Assembly: GCF_000284035.1 (NCBI RefSeq)
Contig: NC_016887.1
Coordinates: 1,984,001-2,048,000 of the forward strand
Length of the DNA stretch: 64,000 nt
Direction: 5' to 3'
Source of the DNA: Nocardia cyriacigeorgica GUH-2
Lineage (GTDB): Bacteria > Actinomycetota > Actinomycetes > Mycobacteriales > Mycobacteriaceae
Numbering within the stretch: position 1 is the stretch's first letter; each line of letters begins with the position of its first letter. Both the position numbers and the translations under genes were made by a program. The notes under the pieces were generated by a model that made no database searches, was not told the DNA's origin, and saw nothing but the letters and a program-made list of their open reading frames with translations. Shown one piece after another: positions 18,249 through 25,982 of the stretch.

Positions 18249-19775
18249 TCATGACCACTCCTCGGCGGGCTCGTCGGCAATCGGCACGTACTCTGGCGGC
18301 GGCCCACCGTGTGTCCACGGAGTTTCTTCGCGCGCAGGCAGTTTGGCCGGTGCGTTGAAGCTCGCGGGAGAGAAGCGGGCGAAACTCACGACTTCGCCGA
18401 CTTCGGGGACGGAACCGGGTGGTGCGGTGAGGGCTCGGCCCATGCCGCCTTCGAGTTCGAGTACGAAGCTGTCGTCCTCGATGGCGACGACCTTGCCCTT
18501 CTGTTTCACCCGGTCGACGCTGAACACTGTTTCGTCAAGGGAAGCGCGGAAGGGGTCGTCGGTTCGGACCCGGATGTGCGGGCGCAGTTTGCGGCGGGAA
18601 CCGCTGGTGTCGATGCGGTCTGGCTCGCTGTCGACCACCTCGCCACGGAAGGCTTCGCCGTCGAGGCGGCGTTCGATCATGACGCGCGGGTCGTCGAAGG
18701 CCCGTTCGGCTTCGAAGACGTCGAGGGCGCGTTCGCGGTCGAGCAGGCGGCGCACGGCCGGGACGGCGGAATCGCGGCGGGCCTGCGGGAACCCTTCGGG
18801 GATGTCGGCGGTGAAGCGGGAGAAGGCGGAGCGGTCGTTGAGCCAGCGACGGGCGACGCTCCCGCCTTCTGGTAGCGCGCGGAGTAGGTCGATGCCCTGC
18901 CACATGAGCTGCCAGGTGGGTTCGAGTTGGGCCCGCAGCGCACTTTCGAGCCGGTGCACGGCAACGGTTTTCGCTTCGTCACCAGCGGCCTTGTCGTAGG
19001 CGGCGATGAGTGGGGCCAGTTCCTCGTTGTCGAAGCCGGGGTCGGTGGCGGGACCCGCGGGAGGGCACCGCAGCGGGTCCTCGGCGCGGGCGGCGGCCTG
19101 TGGGCCGGTGAGGCCGTCGGGTGGGGCGATCCAGCCGAGCAGGGCGGCGAGATTGGCGTCTTCGAGTGCGGACTGGCCGGTGGCCCAATGCATGGCGAGC
19201 ACGGTCGTCAGGGGCAGTAGGGTGCTGGAACCGGGATGTTCGGCGCGGTCGGCGAACCAGGTGAGCCAGCGGCCCAGCAGCGGCACCGATTCGGGCACGG
19301 CGTTGGGGCCCTCGATGGGCTGGAAACGGACGGCGCGGCCGAGTAGGCGGAGGAATTCGACGCCGCCGGTGTTGGGTACGAGCAGCTGCGGGGCGTCGTT
19401 GTAGCGCTTCCATTCCTGGGGCGCGTCCTCATCAGCCTGCTGTTCGGTTCCACCGCGGGACTTGATCGGCACCAATTCGAACGAGTCGGATTCGTCGGCG
19501 AACGACGAGATATACGGCAGCACACGGTCGGCGAGCTGCGCGATGAAACGCAGGCGCAGCACGCGGTCGCGAGGCTGCGGAACAATGAGGAATTCGACGT
19601 CATCAGGTGCGGTGCCGGTGAGCACGGCCAGCGGTGCGGCAGCCTCCCCGGCCAGCCGCAACGGAACCATGACCAGTGGACGGTCGGACAGGTGGACGTG
19701 GCGGACATCGGCGATGGGCTGGGCCCGTCCCGCCTGCGCGGCCTCGATTCGGGCGAGGGCAGTGAGCACACTCAT
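18249..19775 (-). CDS. conserved hypothetical protein of the helicase/nuclease operon
   Basis: 508 residues, no recognised domain. The N-terminal part has alternating strands (VPLRLAGEAAAPLAVLTG), the middle is helical with conserved-looking Trp residues (WLTWFADRAEH, LAMHWATGQSAL). The C-terminal 150 residues look like small beta-barrels (KLRPHIRVRT, SVDRVKQKGKVVAIEDDSF) that could bind nucleic acid. It overlaps the upstream nuclease gene by four bases (ATGA), so it is made together with it. It may be a structural or DNA-binding subunit of the helicase-nuclease complex; this is inference from position only. Confidence 0.75.
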   Translation of the reverse strand: MSVLTALARIEAAQAGRAQPIADVRHVHLSDRPLVMVPLRLAGEAAAPLAVLTGTAPDDVEFLIVPQPRDRVLRLRFIAQLADRVLPYISSFADESDSFELVPIKSRGGTEQQADEDAPQEWKRYNDAPQLLVPNTGGVEFLRLLGRAVRFQPIEGPNAVPESVPLLGRWLTWFADRAEHPGSSTLLPLTTVLAMHWATGQSALEDANLAALLGWIAPPDGLTGPQAAARAEDPLRCPPAGPATDPGFDNEELAPLIAAYDKAAGDEAKTVAVHRLESALRAQLEPTWQLMWQGIDLLRALPEGGSVARRWLNDRSAFSRFTADIPEGFPQARRDSAVPAVRRLLDRERALDVFEAERAFDDPRVMIERRLDGEAFRGEVVDSEPDRIDTSGSRRKLRPHIRVRTDDPFRASLDETVFSVDRVKQKGKVVAIEDDSFVLELEGGMGRALTAPPGSVPEVGEVVSFARFSPASFNAPAKLPAREETPWTHGGPPPEYVPIADEPAEEWS

Positions 19776-20857
19776 CCGGCGATCTCCAGCCGCAGGCGGT
19801 GCGCGACACGCAGCTTCTCGGCGATATCCGCGTGCTCCGGCCCCGGTGTGAGGGTTCCGTCGGCCAGGCCGAGAACCGTGTCCATCTGATCGATGCCGCC
19901 GACGTCATCGCAGACGCCACGGCCGAGCACATCGACCGAGCCTCCCACCCGCGCCTCGGCGCGGCACGCGAAAGCCAGATCGCAGGTCGACATGCATTCG
20001 GGCGCGTAGCGGGCCGGAATGGCGGACAGGGTGCTCTCGAGGCGCTCACCGGGCTCGAACGTGGCATCCGGGGGCAGCGTGTCGGTGAGGGCGGTGATGG
20101 CGGTGAGCCGGGAGAGCTGGCGGGAGATGACCGCGAGCTGTTTGCGCAGATCCACCTTCTCGGCGGTGGGACGGTTGCTGAAGTCCTTGGTGCACACCAG
20201 GATCGCGGTGTCGGCAACCAGACTTGGTGACTCCCCGATGGCCGTCATCAGCTCGCGCAGTGCCAGCACGTAGACCGCGGACTGCCGGGCCGCGGAGGCG
20301 ACCTGGACGGGATCGGCGCGGCCGTCCACGACAGGGAAGGACTTGATCTCCACGACGTGGAACTGGCCCTCGATCTGCAGCGCCACCACGTCGGGTTCGA
20401 GGTAGGCGGGGACGCCGGCGATGTCCAGGCGCAGCATCGGATGGTCGAACAACGTGCCCGTCCCGGACCGGATGGCGTCGGCGAGCAGCTGACGAGTGCG
20501 CTGGTAGCGGACCGCGTTGCCGGCGTTGTCGCCGACGGTCGCGAGATCGTGGTAGGCCACCTCGGGCAGAGTGAGATCGAGCTTGTCCCGCAGCAGGGCG
20601 AGCAGTTCAGCGCAACCGTTGGCTTTGACCATCGCCTCGAAGGCATTACCGCGGGTGATGGCGAACTGCGACTGACCGAACTGCGGTGGATGGCCGAGGG
20701 CCTGCGCGATTGCGGCCTTGTCGACTGCGGCGGCGTCGAGCAGCGCGCGGCGTGCGCAGCCGGGATTCGCCGTCAGCGCCGCGATGGTGCGGGCATTGTG
20801 CCTGGTCGTCGGCGCGGTACCGCGCAGTTGGTCGAGCTTCGCTGTGAGAGTGGTCAT
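19772..20857 (-). CDS. Cas4/AddB-like Fe-S PD-(D/E)XK nuclease
   Basis: 361 residues. The nuclease core reads E74 (RGNAFE), D156 (LEPDVV) and E170-x-K172 (VVEIKS), the PD-(D/E)XK signature. A single cysteine, C34, precedes the core and three follow it, C288-x3-C292-x5-C298. That is the iron-staple arrangement of AddB, Cas4 and related nucleases, which hold a 4Fe-4S cluster. There is no CRISPR array or Cas1/Cas2 nearby, so it is not an adaptation Cas4 in this context. It is coupled by ATGA overlaps to both neighbours and probably acts with the SF1 helicase on DNA ends. Confidence 0.75.
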   Translation of the reverse strand: MTTLTAKLDQLRGTAPTTRHNARTIAALTANPGCARRALLDAAAVDKAAIAQALGHPPQFGQSQFAITRGNAFEAMVKANGCAELLALLRDKLDLTLPEVAYHDLATVGDNAGNAVRYQRTRQLLADAIRSGTGTLFDHPMLRLDIAGVPAYLEPDVVALQIEGQFHVVEIKSFPVVDGRADPVQVASAARQSAVYVLALRELMTAIGESPSLVADTAILVCTKDFSNRPTAEKVDLRKQLAVISRQLSRLTAITALTDTLPPDATFEPGERLESTLSAIPARYAPECMSTCDLAFACRAEARVGGSVDVLGRGVCDDVGGIDQMDTVLGLADGTLTPGPEHADIAEKLRVAHRLRLEIAG

Positions 20858-21636
20858 CCGGCCTCGCTTCGACGGGCGGCGACGCCGAGCCGCGCACCGA
20901 AGAGCTGCGCGGCCGGGTCGTCGAGCTGACGGGCCGCGCGCTCGGCGGCCGCGGCACGATGACGGGTGTCTTCGTCGACGTGAACCGCCAGTTCGCCGCG
21001 GGCCGCCTCGATGACGGCTGCGGGGTCGAGGCGGCCCGGGGCACCGCTGATTCCCGGAATCGACGTGGAGATCTGCCAGAGCACCCGCTGTCCCGACGGC
21101 TCGGTGTGCTGCTGCGCGGCAACGTGTTCGGCAAGCCGGATCGCCGCGGTGAGCAGATCGACGCGCGGGCTGAGCGGCCCGACCATGCGCTTGGCCAGCG
21201 GCCAGGTGCTCACCGCGAGCAGCCCTCGTGCGGGGGCCAGCAGGTCGGTGGTCAGGGCCGAGCAGATGTAGTACGGGCGGGAGTATGGCGCGGCGCGGAA
21301 GGAGCGTTCCTCATCGCGGCGCAGGCTGGTCAACCGCGCGGGCACCAGCTCGCCGGAGAAGAACCCGGTGTGCACGGCCAACACGAGCTTCGGCGCGGCC
21401 GGTACCGACAGCAGGGTGAGTGCGCGGTGTACGTGTTCGCGCACGGGGACGGTGGAGCCGACGGGTTGCGCCTCTTGCGTGGCGCCGAGAACGACGGCAT
21501 CCCAGGAATCCTCGGCTCGCCGCAGCTCGGCGCGCAATTGTCGGGCGGTGGCGCGATCGCCGGTGGCCGCCGCGCGCCGGACTTCGGCTCGCAACGCCGC
21601 GATCTGTGCCTCCAGCTGTTCTGCTGACGGGGTCAC
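20854..21636 (-). CDS. coiled-coil hypothetical protein, first gene of the operon
   Basis: 260 residues of unknown family. Residues 1-45 form a strong coiled coil (EQLEAQIAALRAEVRRA and the following heptads). The rest is alpha/beta with a run PYSRPYYICSAL and a Trp-containing core. The GTG at 21636 was chosen because the coiled coil begins there and because a TACAGT minus-10 box ends 7 bp upstream, which would give a leaderless mRNA. Frames extend further upstream but their codons look non-coding. The stop overlaps the nuclease start by four bases. Confidence 0.68.
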   Translation of the reverse strand: MTPSAEQLEAQIAALRAEVRRAAATGDRATARQLRAELRRAEDSWDAVVLGATQEAQPVGSTVPVREHVHRALTLLSVPAAPKLVLAVHTGFFSGELVPARLTSLRRDEERSFRAAPYSRPYYICSALTTDLLAPARGLLAVSTWPLAKRMVGPLSPRVDLLTAAIRLAEHVAAQQHTEPSGQRVLWQISTSIPGISGAPGRLDPAAVIEAARGELAVHVDEDTRHRAAAAERAARQLDDPAAQLFGARLGVAARRSEAG

Positions 21637-21641
21637 GGATG

Positions 21642-21683
21642 CACTGTATCCAGTGGTTCCAGTAAATGCCAGTATTTGCCAGT
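21642..21683 (-). promoter_or_regulatory. phased repeat operator/promoter of the helicase-nuclease operon
   Basis: Four CCAGT boxes begin at 21650, 21659, 21669 and 21679, one helical turn apart (9, 10, 10 bp). The last two belong to a perfect tandem of TGCCAGTATT (21667-21686). The box nearest the gene also forms CACTG-TATC-CAGTG (21642-21655). On the minus strand TACAGT at 21648-21643 could be the minus-10 box of a leaderless message, placing the repeats over the minus-35 region. This suits a cooperatively binding regulator. Confidence 0.5.
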
Positions 21684-21772
21684 ATTTGTGCGTGTTGAGG
21701 GTGAGGGCCGTTCTCGCGGCAGCATGGTCGATATGTCGGCGGTTCTCGCCTGGTTGTTTCGTGCGAGATGGT

Positions 21773-23182
21773 TTATCGCCGGTTGGCGGCGAACGATGCG
21801 AAGGGAGCGCGGAACGAGTCCAGCAGGTGTGCGGCGTACTCATCTGAATCGGGCATCATCGTCGCGTCTGTGCTGAAGGAGATGACGATCTCGTCGCCCT
21901 GTGAGGTGATCAGGTGGCGAAGACCGTCGCCGTCCATCGTCGGGAGCACGCCGAAGATTCGGGCGACGGGCCGGCCGCAGAATTCGAGGGCGGTGGCGAC
22001 AGGGGGGACGTTGCTGATGGTGGTGTTGACCAGTGGGACGGTTTCGGCTGCTTCGAAGCTGCGCTGGGCGCGGGCCCAGCCGGCTAGGCGGAGGAGCCAG
22101 GAGGGGGAGGTTTCTACTCGGGATTCGGTGCGGAGGGTTGACGGGTCGGAGTTGCGGTGTTTCTCCGCGGTGGCGGATTTGCGGATTGCTTGGAGGCGTT
22201 CGAGGGGGTCGGGGATGTTGGTGTGGAGGTCGACGTACATCTGGACCAGTTGGTTGGCCGACGTCCAGGTGGTGAGGGGGCGCATGGACATGGGGACCAT
22301 GGCGGCTAGGGAACCAGCAGGGGATTCACCCTTTTCGGCCAGGTAGGTGGATAAGGCGCCGGAGATCGTGGCCAGCATCAGGTCGTTGACGGTGATGCGG
22401 GTGGGACTGTTGGCTTTGGTTTTCAGGACTTCGGCTAGGGGGATGGTGACCAGGTCGAAGGTGAGGGGGTGGTGAGTGGGGCGGTTGAAGCGGGTGGCGG
22501 GGCGGTGGGGGAGAGGTTGTTCTATGAAGTGGGTGGGGGTTTCGGCGGCGGAGCGGGTGCGGTGGAGGCCGGTGGCGAAGCGGAGGGTGCCGAGGGTGAG
22601 GGCGTCGGCGGTGTTGAGGACGGTGGTGGGGGTCGGCCAGCGGGGGTCTAGTTGGGCGGGTGGTGGGAGGGGCACGTTGCCGAAAAGTTTGAGTTCGAGT
22701 TCTCGGGTGGCTACGCCGTCGCCGACGCTGTGGTGGAACTTCAGGACTACGACGGTGGTTTCGCCGGGGAGGCCGGGGACCTCGCGGACTCGGTCCATGA
22801 CGTGGATTTCCCACGGGGGACGGGAGAGATCCATTCGGGTGGAGGTTATTTCGGCGATGTCGCGGCGGACGTCGGACCACGTGCCCGGTGTGGTGAGCGT
22901 GACGTGGTCGCGGAGGTCGACGATGGGGTCGGGAACCCAATAGGGGAGGTCGACATCGAGGGGGAGGCGCTGTAGCCGGCGGTGGAAGAGTTTGGCGTGG
23001 CCCAGGCGGGCCTGGACCCAATCGAGCACCTGATCCGTAGTCAGAGGGTCGGTGTCGGACGCGTCGAAGGCGTAGACGGCGACGATGTTCGACAGGTGGC
23101 GGTCGGTTTCGTCGTAGACGAAGACGGCGTCGCGGGGATGTAGGCGTTCGGCGGTGACGCGCAGTGGGGCAACGGGATTCAT
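21773..23182 (-). CDS. wax ester synthase/diacylglycerol acyltransferase (WS/DGAT)
   Basis: 469 residues, the normal length of bacterial WS/DGAT enzymes that make triacylglycerol or wax ester storage lipid from acyl-CoA. The catalytic HHxxxDG motif is present as HHSVGDG about one third into the protein. A later PxxVTN-like region (VNTTISNVPP) and the NDLMLA segment are also typical. The ATG at 23182 overlaps the stop of the upstream mycolyltransferase-like gene by one base, so the two are co-translated. Such enzymes occur in many copies in nocardiae and mycobacteria; the substrate of this one cannot be told. Confidence 0.9.
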   Translation of the reverse strand: MNPVAPLRVTAERLHPRDAVFVYDETDRHLSNIVAVYAFDASDTDPLTTDQVLDWVQARLGHAKLFHRRLQRLPLDVDLPYWVPDPIVDLRDHVTLTTPGTWSDVRRDIAEITSTRMDLSRPPWEIHVMDRVREVPGLPGETTVVVLKFHHSVGDGVATRELELKLFGNVPLPPPAQLDPRWPTPTTVLNTADALTLGTLRFATGLHRTRSAAETPTHFIEQPLPHRPATRFNRPTHHPLTFDLVTIPLAEVLKTKANSPTRITVNDLMLATISGALSTYLAEKGESPAGSLAAMVPMSMRPLTTWTSANQLVQMYVDLHTNIPDPLERLQAIRKSATAEKHRNSDPSTLRTESRVETSPSWLLRLAGWARAQRSFEAAETVPLVNTTISNVPPVATALEFCGRPVARIFGVLPTMDGDGLRHLITSQGDEIVISFSTDATMMPDSDEYAAHLLDSFRAPFASFAANRR

Positions 23183-24207
23183 CAGGCGCCGATCGATTGG
23201 GCGATCATCGGCCAGGAGTCGTGCAGGTCGTCCTGCCAGTAGCCCCAGGAGTGGGTGCCCATGGGGCGGATGTTGTAGGTGATGTTGGTGCGGCCGAGTT
23301 CGGCGGTGCGTTGGGCCAGGCGGGTGGTGCAGAAGTTGGTGGCTGCCTCGATGGTGCCGCCGACGAGGGTTTGGTTGAGGAGTTTGCGGGTGTCGTTGTC
23401 GAGGCGGGCGTTGGCGAGGGTGTCGTGGATGCCGGGGAAGCCGCTGCCGCTGGAGATGTACATGGGGATGTTCGGCAGGCGGTGGGCTTGCAGGTAGGGG
23501 TCGTGTTCGCGCCACTGGTCGCTGTCGAAGGGGCCCCACATGTTTTCGGCTTCGCCGCCACCCATGTCGATGACGGTCTTGACGAACGCCTGGCCGATGG
23601 GGTCGCTGGTCATCGCGCAGCCGCTGTAGGCCGCGGCGCTGCGGTAGAGGGCGGGGGCCTGGATGGCGAGGTCGAGGACCGAGGTGCCGGCCATGGAGAT
23701 GCCGGCGAGGGCGTTGACGCCGGTGGTGCCGAAGGTCGAATCGATCACCGGCGGAAGCTCTTTGGTGAGGAAGGTGGCCCACATGTTGCGGCCGTTGTTG
23801 TCCAGGGTTTCGGCCAGGCCCTCGTCGGGCGCGAGCCAGTCGGTGTAGTAGCTGAACGCGCCTTCCATCGGGATGACAACGTTGACGTGCTTGTCGGCGA
23901 AGAACTCGACGGCGTCGGTCTGGCCGAACCAGTTGGCCGCGTCCTCGCCGCCGCCGGCGCCGTTCAGTAGGTACAGGGTCGGCGCGGGCGTCTGAGTATC
24001 GCTGGGGCGCAGCACCTTCAAGGCGATCGAGCGTTGCATTGATGGCGAATAGACCTCGAGCTCCACCAGCTGGCCGACGGCGGATCGACTGACCACCGCG
24101 CTGGGTTCGGCGGACGCCATTGCCCCGCCAACCGCGACGGGCGTCGCCGCCAACGCGAAAGCGCATGCGGCCGAAGTGATTCCGCGCAACCTGCCAAGAT
24201 TCATCAT
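23182..24207 (-). CDS. secreted antigen 85-like mycolyltransferase/esterase
   Basis: 341-residue alpha/beta hydrolase with an N-terminal signal peptide ending near ASAEP. The nucleophile elbow is GISMAG with S171. The motifs SYYTDW and, near the C-terminus, GTHSWGYW match the SFYSDW and GTHSWEYW blocks of antigen 85 proteins, with the His of GTHSW as catalytic histidine. It should act outside the cytoplasmic membrane, transferring mycolic acid from trehalose monomycolate to trehalose, arabinogalactan or protein. The ATG at 24207 is one of two consecutive ATG codons; no strong ribosome-binding site decides between them. Downstream is the WS/DGAT gene; upstream are two tiny peptide genes. Confidence 0.85.
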   Translation of the reverse strand: MMNLGRLRGITSAACAFALAATPVAVGGAMASAEPSAVVSRSAVGQLVELEVYSPSMQRSIALKVLRPSDTQTPAPTLYLLNGAGGGEDAANWFGQTDAVEFFADKHVNVVIPMEGAFSYYTDWLAPDEGLAETLDNNGRNMWATFLTKELPPVIDSTFGTTGVNALAGISMAGTSVLDLAIQAPALYRSAAAYSGCAMTSDPIGQAFVKTVIDMGGGEAENMWGPFDSDQWREHDPYLQAHRLPNIPMYISSGSGFPGIHDTLANARLDNDTRKLLNQTLVGGTIEAATNFCTTRLAQRTAELGRTNITYNIRPMGTHSWGYWQDDLHDSWPMIAQSIGA

Positions 24208-24229
24208 CAACTACCGATCACATAAAGAT

Positions 24230-24260
24230 CGGGGGCACCCGCGTATGCGGGCGCCCCCGG
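24230..24260 (-). terminator. strong hairpin between the small peptide genes and the mycolyltransferase
   Basis: GGGGGC-A-CCCGC, loop, GCGGG-C-GCCCCC forms a 12-bp stem with one mismatch. Read on the minus strand it is followed by a T-rich GATCTTTATG, so it could end or attenuate the small-peptide transcript before the mycolyltransferase gene. Confidence 0.55.
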
Positions 24261-24275
24261 ACCGTTGCCTGGGAA

Positions 24276-24392
24276 TTACTTGCCGGGGGCAGGTGTGCCG
24301 CCGCTCAGGGTGATCAGCGCGTTCACGATATTGGTGCCGTGCTCGCCGAGGCTCGCGGTGCCCATGCCCAGAATGTCGATGAGCGATCCCAT
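24276..24392 (-). CDS. 38-residue small peptide, MGSLID...
   Basis: A short open frame, 38 residues, beginning MGSLIDILGMGTASLGEHG and ending GGTPAPGK. AGGAGAA sits at proper spacing before the ATG. It shares the MGSL-x-D-x-LG start with the 40-residue peptide just upstream, which supports both being real genes that arose by duplication. It is amphipathic, has no signal peptide and no cysteine. Size, composition and the adjacent mycolyltransferase recall the small PorA/PorH/ProtX mycomembrane peptides of corynebacteria, some of which are O-mycoloylated; that link is inference. Confidence 0.6.
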   Translation of the reverse strand: MGSLIDILGMGTASLGEHGTNIVNALITLSGGTPAPGK

Positions 24393-24452
24393 GGTGTTCT
24401 CCTAGCGTTCGTGCGGGTCGAGCCCGGCTGGGCTCGGGGGAATATCCGGATG

Positions 24453-24575
24453 TCAGGCGATGAAGGTCTTGAGGCCCTCGAGCGAGCCGAGGAAGACGTC
24501 GAGCAGGCCGTCGCCGGCCACGGCCGAGCCGAGGGCGGGGATCAAGGCGCCGAGCAGGTCGCTGAGCGAACCCAT
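24453..24575 (-). CDS. 40-residue small peptide, MGSLSD...
   Basis: A short open frame, 40 residues, beginning MGSLSDLLGALIPALGSAV and ending LEGLKTFIA. AAGGAG is placed well before the ATG, and a good promoter lies 100 bp upstream. The sequence would form an amphipathic helix rich in Leu, Gly, Ala and Ser with few charges, like small membrane-active or porin peptides. It is related to the 38-residue peptide 60 bp downstream. No known family could be assigned with certainty. Confidence 0.6.
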   Translation of the reverse strand: MGSLSDLLGALIPALGSAVAGDGLLDVFLGSLEGLKTFIA

Positions 24576-24674
24576 AGCGAATCTCCTTCTATGAGACTTG
24601 GTGCGAAATCCTCACGGCGGTTGGAACCCGGACCGAGAGGTAGGTCACGTAAGGGTCTCTACTGTGACGTGGGC

Positions 24675-24704
24675 AACATAGCAAGCGACCGTTTGTGTTG
24701 ACAA
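24675..24704 (-). promoter_or_regulatory. promoter of the small-peptide genes
   Basis: On the minus strand TTGTCA (24704-24699) is followed after 18 bp by TATGTT (24680-24675). The start would be near 24668, leaving a leader of about 90 bases before the first peptide gene. Confidence 0.5.
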
Positions 24705-24771
24705 GGGGTTGTTTCACACTTTGTCGGGTCATGGGATGTAATGGCAGCTCAACCAGCGGAAACGCAGGTCA

Positions 24772-24791
24772 CGCCCCTGGAATTAGGGGCG
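24772..24791 (-). terminator. hairpin after the ABC exporter genes
   Basis: CGCCCCT-GGAATT-AGGGGCG, a perfect 7-bp stem 12 bp past the permease stop. It lacks a T tract, which is common for actinobacterial terminators. Confidence 0.4.
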
Positions 24792-24803
24792 GTGGTAGGG
24801 AGT

Positions 24804-25982
24804 TCAGTCCTCGACGGCGAGAGCCTGGCGGAAAGTCAGGCGGCGCTGGGTCTGCATCAGGGAGCGTCGGTAGACCTTCTCGGCGACGAGCACGATCCCG
24901 TAGGTGGCCGCCGACATCAGGGCCAATGCGATGATCGGCTCCCACCAGGCGGCGGTTCCCTCGGCGAGCCGGGCGGGCATCGCGACGATCGACACGATCG
25001 GAACATAGGACGCCACGACACGCGCTGTACCAGACAGGAAAATTCCAGCAAACAACACGATCATGACGAACATGGTCATCGGAGTGGCCGTGGACTGGAG
25101 ATCCTCGCTGCGGGTGGCCAGCGATCCGGCGACGGCCCACAGCCCGGCCAGCGCCAGGAATCCGACGACGAAGAAGACGATGAACCAGCCCGCCGCCCCC
25201 GCGATCTGCGCGACCTGACCGCCGCGTCCGGTTGCGGCCAGCCCGAGCAGACCGGCGACGATGAACAGCGTGAGCTGGGCGAAGGCCAGCACGGTATTGC
25301 CGGCGACCTTGCCGATCAGCAACTGGCGCACCGGGATCGCGCTGGCGAGGATCTCGACGATGCGGTTCTGCTTCTCCTCCACCACGCTCTGCGCGATGGA
25401 CATGCCGAACAGGATCGACGACAGATAGAACAGGAACGCGAACACGATCGCGACGATGGTGGCCAGGCCGGTGTCGACGGCCGCTTCATCGAGCAGGTCA
25501 TAGCTGACGGCGCTGCCGCGGGCGAGCTGTTCGAGGGTGACGCCGGCGGCGGTGGCGTTGTGCTCCAACGCGATCTGCTGGGCGGCGGCGGTGACGTAGG
25601 TGTCGACCTTGTCGTTTTCGGAGGTGTCGCCGAGCAAGCGCCATCCGTCGGGCGCGACGAGCAGGCCGGCGTCGACCGTGCCGTCGCGGACTTGCTGTTC
25701 GAGAGCGGCTTCGTCGGCCACGCGGTGCGCGGTGAAGTCGACATCGGCGTCGGCATGGTCGGCGAGCACGTTGGCGGTGCTGATCACCTGGCCGGCGGCG
25801 GGGTCGGTGATCGCCACATCGATCTTGTCGGTGCGGCTGGTCAGAAACCCGCTGACGGCCAGCGACGCGATGATCGCCACAATGGTGATGACGGTGGAAA
25901 TCAGGAAGTTCCGGTCGCGCAGTTTCACCGCGATCTCGCGCTGGGCGACGATCAGCCAGGCGCGTCGGGGAGCGGTACTCAT
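24804..25982 (-). CDS. ABC-2 type exporter permease
   Basis: 392-residue membrane protein of the NatB/YhaP kind: one transmembrane helix near residues 22-45, a large extracytoplasmic domain of about 140 residues, then five or so helices in the C-terminal half (for example GLATIVAIVFAFLFYLSSILFG). The conserved VVEEKQNRIVEILASAIP segment of ABC-2 sodium/drug exporters is present. The ATG at 25982 overlaps the ATPase stop by four bases, so the two form one transporter. Substrate unknown. Confidence 0.88.
   Translation of the reverse strand: MSTAPRRAWLIVAQREIAVKLRDRNFLISTVITIVAIIASLAVSGFLTSRTDKIDVAITDPAAGQVISTANVLADHADADVDFTAHRVADEAALEQQVRDGTVDAGLLVAPDGWRLLGDTSENDKVDTYVTAAAQQIALEHNATAAGVTLEQLARGSAVSYDLLDEAAVDTGLATIVAIVFAFLFYLSSILFGMSIAQSVVEEKQNRIVEILASAIPVRQLLIGKVAGNTVLAFAQLTLFIVAGLLGLAATGRGGQVAQIAGAAGWFIVFFVVGFLALAGLWAVAGSLATRSEDLQSTATPMTMFVMIVLFAGIFLSGTARVVASYVPIVSIVAMPARLAEGTAAWWEPIIALALMSAATYGIVLVAEKVYRRSLMQTQRRLTFRQALAVED

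Noticed and set aside
19772..20857. Cas4 of a CRISPR-Cas locus
   Set aside because: Motifs are Cas4/AddB-like, but no repeats, cas1, cas2 or interference genes are present in the window.
21773..24166. A single minus-strand frame of 797 codons
   Set aside because: Only its second part (from 23182) is WS/DGAT; the first part is an out-of-frame shadow of the mycolyltransferase gene, which has a signal peptide and antigen-85 motifs.
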